A stretch of DNA of 26,555 bases from an uncultured Oscillospiraceae bacterium (lineage in GTDB: Bacteria > Bacillota > Clostridia > Oscillospirales > Oscillospiraceae): assembly GCA_910589085.1 (NCBI GenBank), contig CAJUSG010000032.1, positions 1 to 26,555 on the forward strand, written 5' to 3'. The position numbers and the translations under genes were made by a program. Position 1 is the stretch's first letter, and the number at the start of each line of letters is the position of its first letter. Positions 15,237 to 23,096 of this stretch are shown piece by piece. The notes under the pieces were generated by a model. It worked only from the letters and a program-made list of their open reading frames with translations, ran no database searches and was not told the DNA's origin.

Positions 15237-15792
15237 TAACTACGACGGCTGTGCCAACAATATCTACCAGCTCGCCGGACAGTTGAACCCCGACGTCCAA
15301 GTGGTACGCAACGACGGCGTTGCTGTGGGGGACGTGGAGCGCATGGCCCCCAGCCACCTCATCCTCTCCGGCGGGAGTGCGGCCCCGGAGCGAGCGGGGA
15401 ACAGTCTGGAGCTGGTGCGGTCCTTCGCAGGACGAGTGCCCATCCTGGGCATCTGCCTGGGTTACCGCATTATCTGCGCCGCCTACGGGGGAAAATCCGT
15501 CCAGATGGCGGAGATCAGACAAGGGAAGCGGGAGCTGGTACATATCGCGCCCAGCCCCCTGTTCCACGGCCTGCCGGACAGCTTTTACGCCGGCTTCTAC
15601 CATGCGGAGACCGTTCCGGAGGAGAACATCCCGGCGGAGTTCTCCATAATTGCCAGGAGCGGGAAGGATGTGGCGGGAATCGCTCACCGGACGCAGGCGA
15701 TTTTCGGCCTGCAGTTTCATCCGGAGTCCTTTTTGTCAGAATACGGAAAAGAGATCATGTCAAATTTTCTAAGGACTGCCCCGGCGGAGTGA
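15220..15792 (+). CDS. Divergent glutamine amidotransferase (TrpG/PabA type)
   Basis: The 190-residue protein is a class I glutamine amidotransferase. The triad is present: Cys79 in GICLGY, His167 and Glu169 in FHPES. It should release ammonia from glutamine for its TrpE-like partner. Surrounding motifs drift from the norm: the oxyanion loop SPGPGxP reads SGGSAAP (50-56), CLGHQ reads CLGYR, and HGK reads QGK (101-103). The ATG at 15220 lies inside the end of the previous gene; the longer frame from 15127 does not begin like the family, whereas MILIIDNYD does. It is the last gene of the operon, followed 7 nt later by a strong terminator. Confidence 0.86.
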   Translation: MILIIDNYDGCANNIYQLAGQLNPDVQVVRNDGVAVGDVERMAPSHLILSGGSAAPERAGNSLELVRSFAGRVPILGICLGYRIICAAYGGKSVQMAEIRQGKRELVHIAPSPLFHGLPDSFYAGFYHAETVPEENIPAEFSIIARSGKDVAGIAHRTQAIFGLQFHPESFLSEYGKEIMSNFLRTAPAE

Positions 15793-15798
15793 TTCCGC

Positions 15799-15839
15799 AA
15801 AAAATCTCCCGCCCAGGCTGTGTCTGGCGGGAGATTTTT
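15799..15839 (+). terminator. Intrinsic terminator of the eight-gene operon
   Basis: AAAAATCTCCCGCC and GGCGGGAGATTTTT form a perfect 14-bp stem that can extend by CAG/CTG past one bulged C, ending in a T-run. The symmetry means it could also stop leftward transcription. It separates the operon from the LacI-family gene. Confidence 0.9.
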
Positions 15840-15876
15840 GATCGCGGGGAGCCTTGCGCCGCCCTCTTTGATAATA

Positions 15877-15905
15877 TTGACATCTGATAGAGTGTTTTGT
15901 ATACT
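15877..15905 (+). promoter_or_regulatory. Consensus promoter of the LacI-family gene
   Basis: TTGACA (15877-15882), 17 nt, TATACT (15900-15905): a near-perfect sigma-A promoter directly after the operon terminator, so the regulator is made separately from the operon. Confidence 0.75.
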
Positions 15906-15911
15906 TAATTT

Positions 15912-15922
15912 GTGAAATTCAC
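15912..15922. promoter_or_regulatory. Candidate autoregulatory operator
   Basis: GTGAAATTCAC is a perfect 11-nt palindrome with a central A. It starts 7 nt after the -10 hexamer and so covers the predicted transcription start, where a repressor would block its own promoter. It shares GAAA/TTC elements with the palindrome at 6524-6534. Confidence 0.4.
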
Positions 15923-15942
15923 GCAATATGAGGGGGAGCACT

Positions 15943-16998
15943 ATGAGAAAACCGGGTAAAAACAACATTCGATCTGTGGCAAAAGCGGCGGGCGTTTCGC
16001 CCGCCACCGCGTCCCGGGCCCTGAACGGCAATCCTTCCGTCAGCGAAGAGCTGGTACAGCGGGTATTTTCCGCCGCACGCAGCCTGGGCTACCCGGTGAA
16101 CGGCAGGGCAAAGAAAAATATCGTCTTCATTATGCCCGGCGTCAGCAACACCTACTACTCCACAACGGTGACCGGCGTGCTGGATGTGGTGCAGCCCCTG
16201 GGCTACCGGGTGCAGATTATGCTCTCCAAGTCGAAGCCGGAGCTGGAGCTGGCCTGCCTCCAGGAGGCCTGCAGTCCCGACACCGCCGGGATTATCATCG
16301 CGCCCGTCACCAACTCCGACCCCCGGCAGGCGGCCCCGGGGCTGGCCGGAATCCCTATGGTGGTCACCGGCCCCCGCTATCTGGCGGAGGGCCTGATTCA
16401 CGTCCACCTGGACAACACGGAGGCGGCCTATCAGAGTACCCGCTATCTGCTGCGGCTGGGGAGAAAAAATATCGCCTTCATCGTGTACTACTGGGCCCAG
16501 CACACCCAGACCTATGAAAAATTTGTCCAGGAGTACCGCACGGCCCACCAGGGCTGCTTCACCGCCTACGACCGGTACGCCGGTTACTGCCGGGCCCTGG
16601 AGGAGGTCGGCCTGGAGCCCGACCCCTCGCTGCTGCTGTTCGGCGGGATGACCTTTGAGTCGGGCTACGACTGCGCCCAGCAGCTGCTGCGCTCCAACAC
16701 GGATTTTGACGCGGTGATCGTACCCAACGACCGCTGCGGCGCGGGTGTGCTCAACGCCCTGCTGGCCCAGGGCTTCCGCGTGCCCAGCCAGGTGTCGCTG
16801 ATCTGCCTGGACAGCGGTCTGATCGCCAAGGCCGTCTCCCCCACCCTGACCAGCATGGCCTCCGCCGACTACGAGATCGGCCAGCACTGCGCCTATCAGC
16901 TGCTGCACCTGATTGACGGCGAGCCGGCGGAGAATGTTGTAATCGCGCCCAAGCTGCTCATTGAAAACTCAACCCAGTTTAACGACAGCCGCGGCTAG
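15943..16998 (+). CDS. LacI-family transcriptional regulator
   Basis: The 351-residue protein begins with a LacI-type helix-turn-helix (IRSVAKAAGVSPATASRALNGNPSVS, split by the usual turn) and hinge-helix region. A periplasmic-binding-protein-like ligand domain follows, from about residue 55 (NIVFIMPGVSNTYYS) to the end, including AVIVPNDRCGAGVLNAL and VSLICLDSG. Such proteins bind DNA as dimers and release or tighten on a small ligand, usually a sugar or related compound. ATG 15943 is chosen because GAGGGGGAG precedes it; the ATG at 15928 has no ribosome site. Position suggests control of the preceding operon, but that is inference. No sugar-metabolism genes are adjacent, so the ligand may be atypical. 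Confidence 0.9.
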   Translation: MRKPGKNNIRSVAKAAGVSPATASRALNGNPSVSEELVQRVFSAARSLGYPVNGRAKKNIVFIMPGVSNTYYSTTVTGVLDVVQPLGYRVQIMLSKSKPELELACLQEACSPDTAGIIIAPVTNSDPRQAAPGLAGIPMVVTGPRYLAEGLIHVHLDNTEAAYQSTRYLLRLGRKNIAFIVYYWAQHTQTYEKFVQEYRTAHQGCFTAYDRYAGYCRALEEVGLEPDPSLLLFGGMTFESGYDCAQQLLRSNTDFDAVIVPNDRCGAGVLNALLAQGFRVPSQVSLICLDSGLIAKAVSPTLTSMASADYEIGQHCAYQLLHLIDGEPAENVVIAPKLLIENSTQFNDSRG

Positions 16999-17051
16999 CG
17001 GAGCAAAAATCACCTGTTTTTGGGCATAGTTTCCCCTCGGTTTGGTTCGGT

Positions 17052-17071
17052 GCACGGAAACGTGCGACTTT
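17052..17071 (+). terminator. Weak hairpin after the LacI-family gene
   Basis: GCACG-GAAA-CGTGC (17052-17065) is a 5-bp stem with a stable GAAA tetraloop, followed by GACTTTT. It is a plausible but weak terminator about 50 nt beyond the stop. Confidence 0.35.
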
Positions 17072-17105
17072 TGGGGGGTTTTTCGGGGTTATTGAGGGGC
17101 ACGTC

Positions 17106-17183
17106 ATGTAGGGCAAGGGCTCTGCCCTTGCCTAATCAGATACCGCCTTTTAAAAAGGCAAGGGCAGAGCCCTTGCCCTACAT
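17106..17183. repeat. Nested palindrome with 27-bp arms
   Basis: Positions 17106-17132 and 17157-17183 are perfect inverted copies of 27 bp separated by 24 nt. Each arm is itself a hairpin (GGCAAGGGC-TCT-GCCCTTGCC). The element can therefore fold as one long stem or two short ones. It lies immediately before the orphan gene at 17216. The form resembles dispersed palindromic repeats or a small non-autonomous element; a REP-like role is inferred only. Confidence 0.8.
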
Positions 17184-17215
17184 TCGAAAATTTATCAATC
17201 ATGGAGGAAGAAATT

Positions 17216-17833
17216 ATGCCAACCAACCGAACCGACAACTACGCGCTCAGCCAGTGGGAGCGCAGCGACCGAATCCTGATGGAGGACTTCAACGCCGACA
17301 ACGCCAAAATCGACGCCGCACTGCGCGGCCTGGAGGAGCGGGTCTCACTGCTGTACCGGGCGGTGCCCAATCTGGCATTCTATCTGGGACAGCTGGCCAT
17401 TACCGATTTGTCAAGGCACAGAAAGAATATGCCGCAGAGAAGTATGCTGTATGAGGATTTCAGCATTCCTGAGTTTTCAACCCTTTCCGGCAGTGCTCAG
17501 ATTAAGGACGGCGTCCTTCAAGTGGTAGGCGCCGGGCAAACAGGAAGGATGCAATCCCTCAACATCTCAATTGGCTACAAGGAGAGGGCGCAGGCCAAGC
17601 TATGGTTGCACCGCCACGAGGACAGCCCTCGGGTCACTCCTTTGCTCAACGAAAGTGAGATGAAATATACTGGCTCTTTCCACGGCTCTTCTGCTTCTGG
17701 TGGTGGCAATGGATGGATTGACGAGTTTACGCTGGACTGTCAAAGCATTACGTCTGCGCAGGTCACTTTGCCCATGGATTGCGGGAAGAGGGAATTTGTA
17801 AAGATCCACGACTACGCGCTGTTCTTCTTCTGA
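17216..17833 (+). CDS. Orphan hypothetical protein with phage-structural-like N-terminus
   Basis: The 205-residue protein has no recognised enzyme motif. Its first 45 residues (TDNYALSQWERSDRILMEDF, then NADNAKIDAALRGLEERV) resemble a segment I associate with phage tail or accessory structural proteins and hypothetical proteins of gut Firmicutes. The remainder (about 80-205) is rich in Ser, Gly and beta-forming residues and may be a beta-sandwich or carbohydrate-binding-like domain; that is a guess. Codon use becomes less GC-rich after about 17400, unlike the neighbours. ATG 17216 is used because GGAGGAAG precedes it; the ATG at 17201 overlaps that ribosome site. No phage genes surround it, so it may be a transferred cassette or remnant bounded by the palindrome and the terminator. 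Confidence 0.6.
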   Translation: MPTNRTDNYALSQWERSDRILMEDFNADNAKIDAALRGLEERVSLLYRAVPNLAFYLGQLAITDLSRHRKNMPQRSMLYEDFSIPEFSTLSGSAQIKDGVLQVVGAGQTGRMQSLNISIGYKERAQAKLWLHRHEDSPRVTPLLNESEMKYTGSFHGSSASGGGNGWIDEFTLDCQSITSAQVTLPMDCGKREFVKIHDYALFFF

Positions 17834-17843
17834 GCATAGGGGA

Positions 17844-17874
17844 GACCCCCGGGCCAAAAGCCCGGGGGTCTTAT
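17844..17874. terminator. Terminator between convergent genes
   Basis: GACCCCCGGGC (17844-17854), a CAAAA loop and GCCCGGGGGTC (17860-17870) form an 11-bp perfect stem followed by TTAT. It sits in the 58-nt gap between the orphan gene and the SLH gene and can serve both directions. Confidence 0.75.
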
Positions 17875-17891
17875 AAGCTAAGTGTTATGGA

Positions 17892-20800
17892 TCAGTTGGC
17901 TGCCTGAGCAAACGCAACATCCTTAACCCCGATGGTGCAAGAATAGACTTCCTTGCCGTCGGTGGTTGTAACCTTAGCCAGGTCTTTGATTCCAGCGCTG
18001 TCAGCGGTAGAAATTGTGATCGCCTTGGTGCCACCATCAGAACCATAGATGAACACCTTGGTATTGCTCTTCACATACCCTGTCGTACCAGTAGCGGCGG
18101 CACTCTTGACAACCTCGACATTGGCGCCCACGCTGCCAATCTCGGTCTGGTAATACACAGCGCCGGTGGTCTCCTTGCCGCTCACGGCGGACACAAACTC
18201 AACCTCAACGCCCATGTACAGGTCGATATCGGTAGTGGTAGTTGCGCCATCGTACGCAGCAGCAGCGCTCTTCTCGTCACCAGCCAGTGCCAGGACGGTA
18301 GTGCCAGCTCCAGTATTCGCAGTGGCAGTCACGGTGGAGGCAGCGCTGCCGGCCTTAACATAGCACTTCTCGGCAGTCAGAGCCTCGCCGCCCACGGTGG
18401 CAGTGATGCCGTCGTTCAGGTTGACCTTCACGGCAGGAGTCAGAGTGACCTCCTTGGCAGCATAGCTGTTGCTGGTCACATCAGCGCCGGGCTTGGTGCC
18501 GTCGCCCTCGATGACACCGGTACCCTGGCCAGCAACAACAGAGACACTCAGCGGGGTGCCGGGGATCACGCCGTCATCCACTGCTACCGCAGTCTTGCTG
18601 GCATCATTCAGCTTAACGGCCACGCCGGTCCGAGCGCCAGCCACCACGACAACGGGCTTCAGATAGGTGTTGGCAGAAATAGCTCCGGTATCGCTCCCAC
18701 TGCTCTTGACACTAGTGGCAGCCACCTTCACATCGGTATCGTTGGTGAAGATACCATACTTACCGCCATCCTTAACGGTGACCGTCAGGTCAACACCAGA
18801 CGCGGCGTACAGCACACCATTCTCGTTCTTCTCGATCTTCGCGGTCTCGGTGGCGTCCTTACCCACAACAGTCAGGCTGTCCGCGTCATAATAGACCGCG
18901 ATGTTCACGGTGCCCAGAGCCCCGATCTCGAGATCGCCCTTCATGGTGAAGGCCAGGGTGCCCTTGGTATGATCCTTGATGGCCTCAATCTCAACGGCCT
19001 TATCCTCCTTATCAGTGCCTTCCAGCAGGAGGACACCGCTGTTGGTGGCAATAGCGGTCGTGTTCAAGATGGTCACCTTAGCGCCCTTGGGAATCTCATA
19101 CTCATAGGACTTCAGCGTTCCGAGCTCGTTGTTCTCCTTACTGATTGTCAGAGCGTTGCCGGAGCCGTCGCCGGTAAACACCTTGGTGTTAGCCTTCGCA
19201 AAGACAGAAGCGTCCAGAGTCAGAGTCCAAGTCCCGTCCGGCTTTTCCTCGCCGATGACGCCGTTGATAACGGCATTGCCGAGAACCTTGACGATCAGGT
19301 CATCGCCGTTCCGGTCGCTGACGATGTTCTTTCCGGGCTCAACTTCGAGCTTGAAGTTCTTCTCGGCGATATCAGTGTCCACCACGGTGATGGTGTCGCC
19401 GGTCTTGACGGTGAAGCGGTTGCCGCCGCGGATGGCGACGCCCTTGATCTCCACGTTCTTGGCGTCGTAGACCTTGGCGTCACCCAGCACGCCGGTCAGG
19501 TCCACGGTGGCCTCAACACCTTCGGGGTTGCCGCCGTTGGGCCGGTTGTAGTCGTTCTCGTTGTAGAAGATGACCACGGAGGAGGCGATACCGCTCTCGA
19601 TGATGGCGCTCACCTGATAGTGGTAGTGCTCAATCTCTCCCTCACGGTTGGTGTTGCGGCGGTTGAGCTCCTTAATCATGTTATCCAGGCCAGCAGCGGT
19701 GGTGCCCTCGTCGATGTAGGTCTCCTTGGCGTTGTTATCCCACTGCTGAACGACCCACTTCACATTGCTGTTGACAATGAAGCCATAGTCGTCGTCGGTA
19801 GCAACATACAGGGTACGGCCGTCCATGTACAGGTTGGACTCGATGTAGTCCCTGTTCCAGTACAGGATATTGTTGGCGCCGTTCTGGATGGTGTAAGCGA
19901 TCTCGCCCTGGGTTACGCCCTTCTCATCCTCAACGTAATCAACCTTGTAGTCCAGAGCCAGATCGTCCAGACGGGTCAGCTTGGCCACATCCAGCTTGTC
20001 GTGCTTGGTGTTGATTTTCTCATCCCCGGGCATACGGTACACGCCGGTGACCTCGCCGTCGCCGTTGGTCTTGATCTGATACCAGTGATACTGAGCCATA
20101 GCGGCCAGATCGCTGTTGCCGTCAGAGACCTCGGTCAGGGTGATCTCCTGGCCGTCAGAAATGACCTTGCGGGTCCAGGTGAACAGGCCGTCGCCGTCGG
20201 CACGGGTGCTGCCCTCGCCGTTGTAGCTCTCCCAGTCGATGTCGCCGGTGTGGGCATAGACCAGGTTGCGGGCGGTGCCGTCGTCCTCGCCGACCACAAC
20301 AGCGGCGATCACGATGCCGTCCTTATTGTACAGGGTGTACACGCCCTTGGAGGCGTAATCGGGATCATCCCCGGAATTGGCAGGTCTGTTGAGCGCGCCG
20401 ATTTCGACCTTGTCGGTGCCGGCGGTGTCCGCGGCGTCCTGATCGGTCCAAACCAGCAGGTTGGCGTTCTCAACGCCGGTGGTGACGCTGTCCACGTCCT
20501 TGATGACGCCCCAGACGCCGCCCTGGTTGGTCAGGTTGGACAGCTCGGCAGTCAGGTACACGGTCTTCTCGTTGCCGTAGACACGGGCAAACTGGCCGCT
20601 GTGGCTGTTGTTGCCGTCCAGAGTGATGTGCTTCTTGTCAATCTTGAACTCGGTGTTGCCGGCGGTCTGGTGATACTGGGCCAGGCTGCCGCCCTTGCTG
20701 CCGTTGGGCAGGTAGTCATCGCCATTGGCAGACACATCGGCGACCTGCTTCACGGTGTACACATCGCTGTTGTTCTTGGTGTAGGTGCACCAGGTATTCA

Positions 20801-22640
20801 GGATGGAGTTCTTGTTGTAGCGGCCGGGAGTGGCAGTGTTATCATAGGGGTTGATGTCGCTCTTGTCCATGTTGACGCGGATGGTGTCCACGGTGCCGTC
20901 CAGGAAGAGCGCCTTGGCGTTGGCGGTGCCGTTCACCAGGTTGCTGTCGTTCAGGTCCAGAGCGGAGATGAACACGTAGTTCTTGACCTCGTCAACCAGC
21001 TGCACGCCGATCAGGTTGTCGTAGGCGTCCAGGAAGATGTTGTAGACGCGGTCCTTCAGGTTAATCAGGTCGTCGCCGGTGTAGTCGGTCTTGAGTGTGC
21101 CGGTCTCGAAGCCGGCGGTGGTGGTGAACTTGTAGGTGGTGCCGTCCACAACCACGTTGTCGCTCTTCTTGAAGGAGCTGACCTTCACTTCGGACAGGAC
21201 CTCGGCGGGCACGGCGCTCTGCACCTCGCCCTCAGCGAAGGTCACCAGGAAGGGGTCGTTCTCCTTGGCGTCCTTGACGGCGGGGAACTCGTCCACACCC
21301 AGGCGGACCAGCTGCACAGCAGCGCCGTTCTTGGGATCCTTGACGAACTCGCCGCTGGACTTGGCGACGGAGTAGGCGTTCAGGGCCAGCTCCTCGCGCT
21401 TGCTGTCGTAGTTCTGATTGGCGCGGGCCAGATAGGTGTTGATGATGGCAATCCAAACCCTGCCGTTGGGCTTGTTTCCGCCATTTTCATAGTCGGGGTC
21501 AACGAACACCTGGGTCAGAACGCCGACGCCGGTGTCGCCCAGAGAGCCGTTGTTGCTGCGGTTGATGTCGTCCTTGTCGAAGACAAAGTCAACATTCTTC
21601 TTGCCGCCGGCGGTGTCGTAGTTACGGACAGCGCGGACAATGGCGGGATCGGTCACGCCGTCCAGAGCGACCTCGATGGTGTAGTCGTTGATCACGGTCT
21701 TGCCCAGCAGATCATACAGATCCTTGCCGGTGACAGTGCCGACGTTCTCCATCTCCATCAGCTCTTTCTTGGCATACAGGCCGATGGTCTTGCCCTCGAA
21801 CTCCCAGTTGCGGGCGGGGCGGTTGAAGGCGTCGATGTCGTCGGTGAGCTTCAGCTTGCCGTTGTACAGCTTCTCGCCCAGCTCGATGATGTAGCCGCTC
21901 ACGCCGTTCAGGGCGTTGCCTTTGCTCTCGGTGTCGTCGATGGCACGGGCAAAAGCCTGGCTGGAGGCGGTGACCACATAGTTCACCTGGCCGCCGGTGA
22001 CCACCAGGTTGCCGTTGCCGTCAACCAGGTTGAAGGTCTTGTCCTCGGCCTCCACGATGGGGGTCTTCAGGGCGTTCAGCGCCAGCTGGGCCACCTGGTT
22101 ACGGGTCAGGGGGTCCTTGGCGTTGGCGTTGATCTGACGGAACAGATCAATCTTGCTGGCCTGCTTCACGGTGGCCAGCTCGAAGCCGCCGTTGTTGCTG
22201 TAGTCGCTGGGGTACTTGAAGTAGCCCAGGGCACGCATCATCATAGAAGCGGCCTGCACGGCGGTGACAGGGTCACCGGAGCCGTAGGTGTAGGCGTCGT
22301 AGCCGGAGACAATGCCGTTGGCATAGCAGGCGGCCACGTAGGGGGCGGCCCAGGCGGGCACGTCCTTAAAGGGGTTGGTGCCCTCGTAGTAGTCGTAGTC
22401 CAGGTCCAGCAGAAGGGCCATGACCACGGCCATCTGGGCGCGGTTCACAGGCTGATCGGGGCCGAAGTTGCCCTTTTCGTCGCCAACCATGACTTTGACG
22501 GCCTGCAGAACCTCAATGGCCTCGATGTTGTCCTTTTCGTCAACATCGGGGTAGCTCGCAGCGCCGGCGCCGACGACCATCATGCCAAGCAGCATGACAG
22601 AGGCCAGGGTCAGGCTGAGAGCCCGCTTCAGGTTTCTCAT
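17892..22640 (-). CDS. Large S-layer-homology (SLH) domain surface protein
   Basis: The 1582-residue protein starts with a signal peptide (MRNLKRALSLTLASVMLLG, cut near AGA-AS at about 27). SLH repeats follow at roughly 30-75 (SYPDVDEKDNIEAI, FGPDQPVNRAQMAVV), 90-140 (FKDVPAWAAPYVAACYANG) and 160-195 (DPLTRNQVAQLALNAL). SLH repeats usually anchor proteins to secondary cell-wall polymer. The remaining 1350 residues are acidic and rich in Asp, Gly, Asn, Val and Thr, with a Val/Ala/Thr-rich beta-type C-terminal third and no catalytic motif that I recognise. Size, acidity and the strong promoter fit an S-layer or major surface protein. AAAGGAGG precedes the ATG. A long open frame on the opposite strand (18969-22658) is a codon-bias shadow. 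Confidence 0.9.
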   Translation of the reverse strand: MRNLKRALSLTLASVMLLGMMVVGAGAASYPDVDEKDNIEAIEVLQAVKVMVGDEKGNFGPDQPVNRAQMAVVMALLLDLDYDYYEGTNPFKDVPAWAAPYVAACYANGIVSGYDAYTYGSGDPVTAVQAASMMMRALGYFKYPSDYSNNGGFELATVKQASKIDLFRQINANAKDPLTRNQVAQLALNALKTPIVEAEDKTFNLVDGNGNLVVTGGQVNYVVTASSQAFARAIDDTESKGNALNGVSGYIIELGEKLYNGKLKLTDDIDAFNRPARNWEFEGKTIGLYAKKELMEMENVGTVTGKDLYDLLGKTVINDYTIEVALDGVTDPAIVRAVRNYDTAGGKKNVDFVFDKDDINRSNNGSLGDTGVGVLTQVFVDPDYENGGNKPNGRVWIAIINTYLARANQNYDSKREELALNAYSVAKSSGEFVKDPKNGAAVQLVRLGVDEFPAVKDAKENDPFLVTFAEGEVQSAVPAEVLSEVKVSSFKKSDNVVVDGTTYKFTTTAGFETGTLKTDYTGDDLINLKDRVYNIFLDAYDNLIGVQLVDEVKNYVFISALDLNDSNLVNGTANAKALFLDGTVDTIRVNMDKSDINPYDNTATPGRYNKNSILNTWCTYTKNNSDVYTVKQVADVSANGDDYLPNGSKGGSLAQYHQTAGNTEFKIDKKHITLDGNNSHSGQFARVYGNEKTVYLTAELSNLTNQGGVWGVIKDVDSVTTGVENANLLVWTDQDAADTAGTDKVEIGALNRPANSGDDPDYASKGVYTLYNKDGIVIAAVVVGEDDGTARNLVYAHTGDIDWESYNGEGSTRADGDGLFTWTRKVISDGQEITLTEVSDGNSDLAAMAQYHWYQIKTNGDGEVTGVYRMPGDEKINTKHDKLDVAKLTRLDDLALDYKVDYVEDEKGVTQGEIAYTIQNGANNILYWNRDYIESNLYMDGRTLYVATDDDYGFIVNSNVKWVVQQWDNNAKETYIDEGTTAAGLDNMIKELNRRNTNREGEIEHYHYQVSAIIESGIASSVVIFYNENDYNRPNGGNPEGVEATVDLTGVLGDAKVYDAKNVEIKGVAIRGGNRFTVKTGDTITVVDTDIAEKNFKLEVEPGKNIVSDRNGDDLIVKVLGNAVINGVIGEEKPDGTWTLTLDASVFAKANTKVFTGDGSGNALTISKENNELGTLKSYEYEIPKGAKVTILNTTAIATNSGVLLLEGTDKEDKAVEIEAIKDHTKGTLAFTMKGDLEIGALGTVNIAVYYDADSLTVVGKDATETAKIEKNENGVLYAASGVDLTVTVKDGGKYGIFTNDTDVKVAATSVKSSGSDTGAISANTYLKPVVVVAGARTGVAVKLNDASKTAVAVDDGVIPGTPLSVSVVAGQGTGVIEGDGTKPGADVTSNSYAAKEVTLTPAVKVNLNDGITATVGGEALTAEKCYVKAGSAASTVTATANTGAGTTVLALAGDEKSAAAAYDGATTTTDIDLYMGVEVEFVSAVSGKETTGAVYYQTEIGSVGANVEVVKSAAATGTTGYVKSNTKVFIYGSDGGTKAITISTADSAGIKDLAKVTTTDGKEVYSCTIGVKDVAFAQAAN

Positions 22641-22896
22641 TGGATTTCCTCCTTTTAAAATTGTTCGGCCTGAGAGGGGCCGGTTGGGCGGAACGTGGAA
22701 AGCTGCTTCCTTCGGTAGACCTTCCGCGGTGCGGGAGATTTAACTTTTTGGAAACAATTTTCATCGTTTTGCCCAAATTTTTCGAGATTTTTGAATCTTT
22801 TGTTCCCGTCACGTCCGTGTTACTCCCCTTGCATCCCGCAAGGGAAACTCGTGGGAGCTCCATGGTCCCGACTGAGCAAAAGGTATCTCAACCTCA
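22641..22896 (-). promoter_or_regulatory. Long 5' leader of the SLH gene
   Basis: About 256 nt lie between the predicted transcription start and the ATG. The leader contains a 7-bp hairpin (CCCTTGC-GGGAT-GCAAGGG on the minus strand, plus about 22828-22846) and an A-rich stretch. Long leaders often stabilise abundant S-layer mRNAs. I do not recognise a riboswitch class. Confidence 0.4.
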
Positions 22897-22902
22897 AGAC
22901 GC

Positions 22903-22931
22903 ATTCTAGCAAACCATTTTTTCAAAGTCAA
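22903..22931 (-). promoter_or_regulatory. Strong promoter of the SLH gene
   Basis: On the minus strand, TTGACT (plus 22926-22931), a 17-nt A/T-rich spacer and TAGAAT (plus 22903-22908) form a near-consensus promoter, as expected for an abundant surface protein. Confidence 0.65.
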
Positions 22932-23026
22932 CACCTTCGGGCCAAGTGTAACAGAACGGTAATATTGCAGAAATCCGCCGGTTATATTACACGGAAAACC
23001 GCCGTTGACAAAAGGGCAGAAAAATC

Positions 23027-23044
23027 GGGCCGGAAGACCGGCCC
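23027..23044. terminator. Bidirectional terminator downstream of spoIIE
   Basis: GGGCCGG-AAGA-CCGGCCC is a 7-bp GC stem with a tetraloop. It is flanked by GTTTTTG on one side and, read on the other strand, GATTTTTC. It lies 53 nt beyond the spoIIE stop. Confidence 0.8.
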
Positions 23045-23096
23045 TGTTTTTGTTCTGCGCTTCTATTTAATATTGTACCCGATTTTTGGGGGCTTG

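Noticed and set aside
13737..15792. A tryptophan biosynthesis operon
   Set aside because: No trpD, trpC, trpF, trpB or trpA is present, and the TrpE-like protein has altered catalytic and feedback motifs.
6717..15792. A classical siderophore cluster
   Set aside because: Although a salicylate/isochorismate-type enzyme is present, there is no NRPS, aryl-AMP ligase, ferric-siderophore permease or recognisable Fur box.
18969..22658. 1229-codon open frame opposite the SLH gene
   Set aside because: It begins without a ribosome site, its translation is low-complexity Val/Gly/Leu/His-rich, and it mirrors the SLH gene's codons. The strong sense gene has a signal peptide, SLH repeats, promoter and ribosome site.
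22780..22896. yybP-ykoY-like riboswitch in the SLH leader, suggested by GGGGAGTA next to a hairpin
   Set aside because: Only a short motif resembles the class; the rest of the conserved core could not be found.
23005..23010. TTGACA as the -35 of a rightward promoter
   Set aside because: No good -10 at proper spacing, a terminator follows at once, and no rightward gene lies downstream.
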